This document shows positions 58,801-64,000 of a DNA stretch of 64,000 bases, piece after piece. Source of the stretch: Vespula vulgaris. Lineage: Eukaryota; Arthropoda; Insecta; Hymenoptera; Vespidae. Below the pieces are notes generated by a model, which was not told where the DNA came from, ran no database searches, and was given only the letters and a program-made list of their open reading frames with translations. The first letter of the stretch is position 1, and each line of letters begins with the position of its first letter. The position numbers and the translations under genes are program-made. Location: assembly GCF_905475345.1 (NCBI RefSeq), contig NC_066589.1, forward strand, positions 1,372,501 to 1,436,500. Reading direction: 5' to 3'.

Positions 58801-61337
58801 AATCTTTCTATCTTTAGAGATTTCTAAGACGATCAATCAATTAATTAATACGTTTAAACATAATTAAATGAATATATATGTGTATCGAATATAAATTGCA
58901 TTGACGTAGACGTATTTTAAATTAAATTAATTAATTTCGTTTGTTTATTTTCTTTCTTTTTCTTTCTTTTTCTTTTTCTTTTTTTTTCATGTAACGATGT
59001 AATGATTTTTGTGTTTCACAGGTAACAGAATACTTGAATTGACTTATAACGGTTCTGTCGTCGATATATTCATCGACAAGGTCAGCAGTCCCGAGGGATT
59101 GTCGGTCGATTGGGTCTCGAGGAATATCTTTTGGACAGATTCAGGAAAAGCCACCGTTGAAGTGGCCAGTCTCGAAACGAAAAAACGTAAAGTCCTTGTC
59201 TCGGATGGATTGGTTAATCCTCGGGGAATCGCTGTGCATCCCTATCGAGGGTAAGAAAGAATACTGGAGAACGTATAAAGGGAACTATAGTAGAAGAGAT
59301 AAATGGATCGGTGTTGTCTCGTGGAACTATTTCTCAAAGGGGTTGTACATAAAAATTCGATTAATTATAAGAAAAGAGTCCTTTTAAATTCGATATACAA
59401 GGTGAAACATTTTAAATGAGAAACATTTCGTTTCTTGTACGATAATATTTATAAAATAATATGCAGTTATCATTTGTCAAATAATGAGTACATATATTGA
59501 GAAGAACAAATTTATTTTAACACAATGATAACACGATTATCTTTATTTCAACTTTATTTTAAATTTTTGTAAAATTTATTTACTGACATGTACAAGACTG
59601 CAATCATCTGTCACACACAAATGCACACACACACACACACACATATATATTAAAAGTTAATTCTATTATAGCATACAAAATATAAGTGTATTCTATTGCA
59701 ATTGTTTTGAAAATAACTACAAACGACATTATATAAAGTTCCTTTTACAATCGATGTCTCAAATAACCTATTCTTTTCGTAAGTTGTTAAGTAACTCGAA
59801 ACATTCAGATGTTCACATTTAATTGTTTCACTCTTTATGAATGTATACACAGTCATTCGTTTTCAACAAATAAGATCATATAATAAGAAATAATTTTAAA
59901 AGCAATAATATTACCATTTTTTTTTTCTTTCTTTTTCTTCTTTCTTCTTTTCATTAGTAAAATATTTTGGTCCGATTGGAATCGTGCCTCACCAAAGTTG
60001 GAATGGGCTAATGAAGATGGCACAGGCAGAGCGATCTTCCTTCAAGGAGATTACGTTAAGTTACCAAATTCATTAAGTATCGATTGGTCGACTGATGAAC
60101 TTTGTTGGGCAGATGCTGGAACTTTCACGATAAGTAAGTACATATCATTTGATAGATTCGTTAATTTCGTACCCATATTTTCTTAGATCAATAATAATTT
60201 TGAAATATTAACGAGTCTAATACGTATAGAATCGATGCATAATTCACATTGTTTTATTCTTTTTTTCTTATTTTTTTTTGGACACAGCTTGCATCGAAAT
60301 CGGTAACAAAGAAGTAAACGTCGTGGCGAAGGACTTGATTTATCCCTTTGGCTTAGCAATCTCTCAGAATCATTATTATTGGACCGATTGGAAAACGTAA
60401 GTACTCTTCTGAAAACAATAAAACCCTTTGTGATAATGTCTAAGACAAAAGAAAAATGCAAAAAAAAAATATCGGTTTCCTTTCTTTTTTCTTCTTCTTT
60501 TCTTTCTTCTTTTTTTTACAGACACAAGATCGAGCAAGCTTTAAAGAGCAACGAAGAAAGACAACCGGCTATATCGATCCCACCTGGTGGAAACGGCAAA
60601 CTATATGGAATTGTGGTTGTTCCGGAGACTTGTCCCCAAGGTAGGACGATTTTCTTAAAAATGAGATAAAAAAAGAAGGAGAGATGATAAAAGAAAAAAG
60701 AAATTAATATAATTAAAATGTTATGCGTATTAAATATATGAAAACGATGCAATGGTGTGTCAGTCACACGCAACAAGTGGCGTTCGAGCATTGACTTGAA
60801 ACTTGTAAAATCGTGCTTTTATAATTTTTTATTAAAATCTATCGTAAACATCCTCTCAAAAACATATGTATGTATGTATATATATATATTGTTTTTCTTT
60901 TCTTTTCTCGTTTACCCACATTTTTCGAAAATTTCTCTTCTACCATTTCTTCTCTACCATTCATAAAATTTTGTTTTCTTATTTATTTTCATTTGAATGT
61001 ACACAGCATTTTTATATATATTTATGTATGCATATTTGTATGCATTAGTTAAAAAATTGCTGATATACCGTTAACGTTTCGTTTTCATTGATTAAGAAGC
61101 AAATAACTCTATCGAAAGATGAAATAAAAAGATATAAGAAAGTAAAAAGATCGTTCTCGTTAGATATCAATTCAAACAAAATTAAATTACATGTTTATAG
61201 TTACAAACGTCTGCCAATATGAAAATGGAATGTGCAACAAGGACCAACTCTGTTTGCCCGATGGACAAGGAGGGAGGACGTGTGCTTGTGCTGACGATGC
61301 TACAGGACCTTGCATGGATACTAATTATTTTTCGTAG
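42281..61337 (+). CDS. Ndg: Nidogen (entactin), basement-membrane linker protein
   Basis: Twenty-one exons: 42281-42499, 51671-51949, 52274-52479, 52564-52655, 52735-52881, 53545-53778, 54007-54532, 54650-54816, 54924-55052, 55145-55243, 55306-55470, 55862-55999, 56297-56422, 56587-56709, 56936-57279, 57860-58196, 59022-59250, 59958-60133, 60288-60396, 60522-60640, 61201-61337. Total 4,101 nt, 1,366 residues plus TAG. Domains seen: signal peptide (1-26), NIDO (about 88-255), EGF (about 275-312), G2F beta-barrel (about 315-538), EGF array (539 to about 1040), YWTD/LDLR-B repeats (about 1080-1290), terminal Cys-rich module. Known: nidogen is secreted and bridges laminin and collagen IV/perlecan networks. 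Length is close to fly nidogen. Sequons NGT, NHT, NDT, NGS and NQT are present; no thyroglobulin type-1 repeat is visible. An in-frame TGA at 42224 supports the ATG chosen. Confidence 0.97.
43297..43358. repeat. (CT)n microsatellite
   Basis: Uninterrupted CT tract of 31 units in nidogen intron 1. A GA tract of opposite polarity lies 150 bp downstream (43508-43553). Confidence 0.97.
43508..43553. repeat. (GA)n microsatellite
   Basis: About 23 GA units; pairs in inverted orientation with the CT tract at 43297-43358. Confidence 0.96.
45868..45904. repeat. (TA)n microsatellite
   Basis: About 18 TA units in nidogen intron 1. Confidence 0.94.
46299..46535. repeat. Two-copy direct repeat, period 119 bp
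   Basis: Copies beginning atgacaaatataatcgaacg at 46299 and atgacagatttaatcgaaag at 46418 align throughout, including attcatcgtta and aaatttat segments. Located in nidogen intron 1. Confidence 0.88.
47785..47833. repeat. (TA)n microsatellite
   Basis: About 24 TA units in nidogen intron 1. Confidence 0.95.
49270..49315. repeat. (CT)n microsatellite
   Basis: About 22 CT units in nidogen intron 1. A GA-rich tract lies about 180-270 bp upstream (near 49000-49090). Confidence 0.95.
51671..51949 (+). CDS. Ndg: Nidogen exon 2: NIDO domain, first part
   Basis: Acceptor caaattttag and donor gtgaac, phase 0 both sides. It encodes FFNIAFPLDDPVIAPLYTHV and THVFLTTWLDVGYY, typical NIDO beta-strands. 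Confidence 0.95.
52274..52479 (+). CDS. Ndg: Nidogen exon 3: NIDO domain, second part
   Basis: Acceptor ttcgttcttag and donor gtgagt, phase 0 to 2. It encodes NTYQVAISSNGTHSFVELLY and the GIQWIQAE and AQAGFMSEGR segments of NIDO, including an NGT sequon. Confidence 0.95.
52564..52655 (+). CDS. Ndg: Nidogen exon 4: end of NIDO
   Basis: Acceptor tttttcaatcag and donor gtaatt, phase 2 to 1. It encodes KWSNINRPGHWVFQVG, the closing strand of the NIDO domain, then an acidic linker. Confidence 0.95.
52735..52881 (+). CDS. Ndg: Nidogen exon 5: first EGF module
   Basis: Acceptor ttcttgatcag and donor gtaagt, phase 1-1. It contains six cysteines in EGF spacing (CRTGATTCHSKATC ... CCSCKQGFFGNGKSC) between NIDO and G2F. 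Confidence 0.95.
52882..53544. other. Nidogen intron 5 (663 bp)
   Basis: Between the first EGF exon and the G2F exon. Apart from a short direct repeat of gtttaatatgattact near 52900, nothing was recognised. Confidence 0.8.
53545..53778 (+). CDS. Ndg: Nidogen exon 6: G2F beta-barrel, first part
   Basis: Acceptor gatttttcag. It encodes RVIGRISGTINEIEFPSRDL and the SNLGGIIGWLFAKP helix typical of G2F. The donor is a non-consensus gtctga after TTACAG, but phase 1 joins exon 7 correctly. Confidence 0.92.
54007..54532 (+). CDS. Ndg: Nidogen exon 7: G2F second part and start of EGF 2
   Basis: Acceptor tctccag and donor gtaagt, phase 1 to 2. It encodes GGLFNHTAELFF, strands of the G2F barrel (ELTFTQDQIIVYNECPY) and the first cysteines of the next EGF (DPCIQGRETCGEHSSC). 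Confidence 0.95.
54650..54816 (+). CDS. Ndg: Nidogen exon 8: calcium-type EGF
   Basis: Completes EGF 2 and encodes a DVNEC-type EGF (CTAGNHMCSPDAQC...CHCRPGFSGDGRVC). The DxNEC start suggests calcium binding, although the aromatic residue of the full consensus is His here. Donor gtaagt, phase 1. Confidence 0.93.
54924..55052 (+). CDS. Ndg: Nidogen exon 9: EGF module
   Basis: Symmetric phase 1-1 exon of 129 nt, acceptor cttgatcttag and donor gtaagt. It encodes CEDIRCQTYELC...CICAPGFDQTDQGC, one EGF. Confidence 0.93.
55145..55243 (+). CDS. Ndg: Nidogen exon 10: EGF module, first part
   Basis: Symmetric phase 1-1 exon of 99 nt, acceptor tttttattag and donor gtaagt. It encodes CDIENNCSPNGMC...CICSAGYI; the EGF closes in the next exon with GDGYNC. 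Confidence 0.93.
55306..55470 (+). CDS. Ndg: Nidogen exon 11: EGF end and truncated EGF-like module 1
   Basis: Symmetric phase 1-1 exon of 165 nt, acceptor gataccag and donor gtaagt. After closing the previous EGF it encodes PQCLIEMCWCPQGW...C, only four cysteines, resembling the second half of an EGF. Confidence 0.9.
55471..55861. other. Nidogen intron 11 (391 bp)
   Basis: AT-rich intron between the two truncated EGF-like exons. No further feature seen. Confidence 0.8.
55862..55999 (+). CDS. Ndg: Nidogen exon 12: truncated EGF-like module 2
   Basis: Symmetric phase 1-1 exon of 138 nt, acceptor cgttttag and donor gtacga. It encodes PECFEDDCVCPWGYDYD...C, a second copy of the four-cysteine pattern in exon 11, then a GFNHDTMGPSGFHRP linker. 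Confidence 0.85.
56297..56422 (+). CDS. Ndg: Nidogen exon 13: EGF module
   Basis: Symmetric phase 1-1 exon of 126 nt, acceptor tgtcttcag and donor gtaaat. It encodes CNVVNRCHPYAQC...CRCNPGYEGDGMEC. Confidence 0.95.
56587..56709 (+). CDS. Ndg: Nidogen exon 14: EGF module
   Basis: Symmetric phase 1-1 exon of 123 nt, acceptor ttctgaacag and donor gtgcat. It encodes CVEVDICDPNASC...CVCNPGYEGDGTTC, very similar to exon 13 and probably an internal duplicate. Confidence 0.95.
56936..57279 (+). CDS. Ndg: Nidogen exon 15: two EGFs and part of a third
   Basis: Acceptor ttttctag and donor gtacgt, phase 1 to 0. It encodes DECNDNSDCLKNERC..., DCSTNPSQCHVNAQC...GDGVRQC, and the first half of an EGF (CNVVFNCGRNAAC...CICQP). 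Confidence 0.95.
57280..57859. other. Nidogen intron 15 (580 bp)
   Basis: The only phase-0 intron in the EGF array; it splits an EGF between CICQP and GYYGDGF. A short tandem duplication of an aagcttttaccaaa-like unit lies near 57474-57501. Confidence 0.8.
57860..58196 (+). CDS. Ndg: Nidogen exon 16: last array EGF and start of beta-propeller
   Basis: Acceptor gacttttag and donor gtacga, phase 0 to 1. It finishes GYYGDGFTC, adds one EGF (CRQDSSLCSSDASC...GFTGDGTNC), then enters the propeller with FLLVNQGMATLRIPF and a degenerate first YWTD-like motif (AYSSD). Confidence 0.95.
58197..59021. other. Nidogen intron 16 (825 bp)
   Basis: Contains an exon-like 50-nt segment at 58649-58698 that was rejected because it breaks the frame. 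Otherwise AT-rich and unremarkable. Confidence 0.8.
59022..59250 (+). CDS. Ndg: Nidogen exon 17: YWTD repeats
   Basis: Acceptor gtgtttcacag and donor gtaaga, phase 1 to 2. It encodes an LDLR class B blade (SPEGLSVDWVSRNIFWTDSG, then LVNPRGIAVHPYRG). Confidence 0.95.
59251..59957. other. Nidogen intron 17 (707 bp)
   Basis: AT-rich with a short CA run near 59630. Nothing else seen. Confidence 0.8.
59958..60133 (+). CDS. Ndg: Nidogen exon 18: YWTD repeats
   Basis: Acceptor ttttcattag and donor gtaagt, phase 2 to 1. It encodes IFWSDWN and SLSIDWSTDELCWADAG, two further propeller-blade motifs. Confidence 0.95.
60288..60396 (+). CDS. Ndg: Nidogen exon 19: YWTD repeat
   Basis: Acceptor ggacacag and donor gtaagt, phase 1 to 2. 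It encodes DLIYPFGLAISQNHYYWTDW, another propeller blade. Confidence 0.94.
60522..60640 (+). CDS. Ndg: Nidogen exon 20: end of propeller
   Basis: Follows a strong T-rich acceptor ending tttttacag; donor gtagga, phase 2 to 1. It encodes NGKLYGIVVVPETCPQ, the propeller exit. Confidence 0.94.
60641..61200. other. Nidogen intron 20 (560 bp)
   Basis: AT-rich intron before the last exon. Nothing else recognised. Confidence 0.8.
61201..61337 (+). CDS. Ndg: Nidogen exon 21: terminal Cys-rich module and stop
   Basis: Acceptor atgtttatag. It encodes CQYENGMCNKDQLC...CACADD...C, a terminal EGF-like module, then TNYFS and TAG at 61335-61337. Confidence 0.95.
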
Positions 61338-61350
61338 TAGTATTCTCGAG

Positions 61351-61356
61351 AGAAAA

Positions 61357-61441
<85 letters not shown>
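61351..61441. repeat. (GA)n tract in nidogen 3' UTR
   Basis: Interrupted GA repeat beginning 14 nt after the nidogen stop codon, so it should be transcribed in the mature mRNA. Confidence 0.93.
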
Positions 61442-61442
<1 letters not shown>

Positions 61443-61906
61443 GAAAAAGAAGAAGCAAGAAAGCGAATCCTAATGTTCGACGATAACGAAGCTATGATAG
61501 CATCTCGATGGAAGTTACGAGAGAAAAAAGACGTTTCAAAGATAAGAAAAAGAGAGAAAGAAAGATTGAGAGAGAGGGAGAAAGAGAAAGGGGGAGGGAG
61601 AGAAAGAAAGAGCAAGAGAGAGAGAGAGAGATAGTAGACATTCAAAGTATCCATTTTACTATTAGATAGCGTGTAAATTATAAAATATTATTTTTAATAC
61701 TAATTAGACTTATTATCATCCGACATACTCGAAGTAACATACTCTCTTTTACTTTGTTTTTTTTCTGTTTTTTTTTTCTTTCTTTTTGTTTGTTTTCCTT
61801 TTCTTTTCCCTTTTCCTTTTTTCTCCTCTTTTTTTTTTCTATTTTTAATTGAATATGTTAGAACGCAGTTTATAAATGAAGCTGTATGTGCCAAGACGCG
61901 TTATTT

Positions 61907-61912
61907 AATAAA
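61907..61912 (+). other. Candidate polyadenylation signal of nidogen
   Basis: AATAAA 570 nt after the nidogen stop codon. It is the clearest hexamer in the 3' flank; cleavage would fall near 61925-61940. Confidence 0.5.
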
Positions 61913-64000
61913 ATTGAAAAGAAACGAGAAATCGTATCGAACGTTTCTCTTTGATGTCTTTATTACAGAGAACCGCAGGGATGCACGCTGATATTCTACA
62001 ACATATTTTCTATTTAGGAGGATTAGGTCTACCTTTTGAAACGAAATACCCAGCTGTAATTATCGCAGCACGGAAAACATAGTAAATTACTTGATAATAG
62101 GTTTAATTGTGATGCACCGGTAACACTGTTGAATGAAAATATTTAATGACGGAAATAATTAAAAAATAATATTTCTAAAAATCCGATGTTAACGATAGAA
62201 ACGCTTATGCTTTTACGCTCACGATAGATTATTAATTTATTACGTTTTAATCAGAAAAATACGGCGAAACAATGCGCGGCTTAAAAATATTTATTCTAAA
62301 ACCACATTTGCAACGTGAGATATCGTAATTTATAAAAATATTACTATATGTTGTTATAATGAGAAGTAACCATTTATGGAGATAAATGTCGAGGGAATAG
62401 CGCGTACGTTTACTGCACTAAATGGTTCCATCCGCGAGTTATTTTTTATGCAAAGTGTAAATCATGCAAAATGAAGCACGACTTTTAAATAAAATATCTG
62501 AGATATATGTACATCTATCTAATATATATACCGGGTCAAGTTATTTAAGATTGCCGGCATGAAAAAAATTTCTATTATTTTTGATGATATCGATAAATTT
62601 CTAAAAAAAAAAAAAGAAAGCGAAAGTTGATGTATTGCTTATGCAATAGATTAGAGAACACATTGCTTTAATATCGCTTTAAGAAATTTACTATAATTAT
62701 TGTTTTTTTACTGTTTTTTACAATATGATATAAGTAATAACAACAACATGTTTTTTCTCGAAGTCTGTCATCAGGGATTGCAATACATGTTAAATACAAA
62801 TTGATGTTAACTGCTAAGATACAAATTCGAAAACAATCATATGTCTTTTATAATCCATTATATATAAATTATATTTTTATTCACAGTGAATATAATCATA
62901 CAAATTTAAAACATTTGAAGTATCAATTGATCCTTATAAATTTGAAATAGCCAAGAGATGATCATGTTACCTTGAAAGAAAAAACGAATGTTTCTCACGA
63001 ATATAAACTTTAGATAATAATTTTGATCACTGCTATATTCGTTACATATTTTGAGTGAAACATTTTTTCTTTGATTTTTGTTTTAAAAATTGTTATCACA
63101 AAAATAAATATTATTAAAATTGCAGATATCATAAAAAATAATTGAGATATTATCACATTAAATTTGACATGACTGGTATATACACAGAGCTCCACCCATC
63201 GTTCGTTCTCGGATACTAATTAATGAGTTTCTTTTTAGCAGACGACGACATTAAATTGTCCTTGTATAAAAACGGTGGGAGAGAAAGAGTCAGGGAAAAA
63301 ACGGGATTGTTCGATTATATGATACGAGAAGTAGGGGGTTGAATATAAGGGAAGAAGGTACGTAGAGATAAGACAGTGACCTCGGAGATAGTGTCTACGG
63401 ATCTCAGAATACTCGACGAAATTTTCCCTGCTAGTAAGAGAAAAGCTTTTTAAAAACGTGCCTCCTGAGAGTTCTCTTTGTTCGCGTTATAAAAATTATA
63501 TACGTAGAAGCAATAAAAACGTGAAAGGAGAGTCATTTTGTAAGGTAATAAGAAATCTTCAGTTTTCTTATTTCATTGATCGAAGAAATTAGATGTTTGT
63601 TTGTAATATTTAAAACTACATTATTTTTGTCAAAATTTTATAAAGTCTTCTAAAGAAATTAGAAAGAAAAAGAAACATTTGTATCGAATATTTAGTCACG
63701 TTGTCGTGAACAAATATACATGCGTTAACTTTTCGCTTTCTTGTGATATAAACAATTGCAATTAATCTTGTCTTAGATCGCAACGTTGATATAATCGAAT
63801 AAATGTTATAGTTTTAAATATTACTAATTTCGAATATTATTAATATTATTAATTCATAAAAAAGAATTAGAAAATATATAAGATATTCTTCTATCCTTCG
63901 AATAGATCGGCGCATTAATCGAATCAATATAGTTCTTAACGGAAAGACTTTTAAAGTCTACAATATGAGGAAATATAAATATTATCCGATATTTTAATAA

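Larger units (their letters stand above)
61338..64000. other. Nidogen 3' UTR and downstream flank
   Basis: A GA-rich tract starts 14 nt after the stop, and an AATAAA at 61907 is a plausible end of the transcript. Beyond it the sequence is AT-rich with no recognisable gene. A TATA-like element near 63265 could belong to a gene outside the window. Confidence 0.6.

Overview
The window is nuclear animal DNA, most likely from an insect and probably a hymenopteran. The grounds are AT-rich non-coding sequence, many GA/CT, TA and AAG microsatellites, compact phase-1 exons late in each gene, very long first introns, and two recognisable metazoan genes. Species-level placement is a guess; vespid wasps or other aculeates would fit. 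No prokaryotic features, CRISPR arrays, tRNA or rRNA genes, or intact transposons were recognised.

Two protein-coding genes lie head to tail on the + strand. The first, 9390-35590, is the 3' part of a KIF26/VAB-8-type unconventional kinesin. Nine exons encode 1,186 residues; the N-terminal half of the motor lies upstream of the window. The motor keeps a Walker-A P-loop, but switch I and switch II are degenerate, as expected for this non-canonical family. A long Ser-rich and acidic tail and a conserved C-terminal coiled-coil block follow.

The second gene, 42281-61337, is a complete nidogen (entactin), a basement-membrane linker protein. Twenty-one exons join in frame to 1,366 residues: signal peptide, NIDO domain, EGF, G2F beta-barrel, an EGF array, YWTD (LDLR class B) repeats and a terminal Cys-rich module. 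All exon junctions were placed by hand from GT-AG signals and reading phase, and both totals divide exactly by three.

Region by region: 1-9389 is non-coding (upstream intron or 5' flank of the kinesin). 9484-30026 holds two very long kinesin introns, the second carrying a seven-copy tandem array with a period of about 350 bp at 21.2-23.4 kb. 30027-35590 is the compact 3' half of the kinesin gene. 35591-42280 holds the kinesin 3' UTR, intergenic DNA and the nidogen 5' flank. 42500-51670 is nidogen intron 1. 51671-61337 is the compact body of nidogen. 61338-64000 is its 3' UTR and flank.

The two genes have no obvious joint pathway beyond both being linked, in other animals, to cell or axon migration and extracellular-matrix biology. 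I found no convincing undescribed genetic system. The best leads are the intronic seven-copy array with its alternating A/B higher-order pattern, a pair of four-cysteine truncated EGF-like modules in nidogen, a dual-frame alternative splice acceptor near the kinesin C-terminus, and several perfect inverted repeats.
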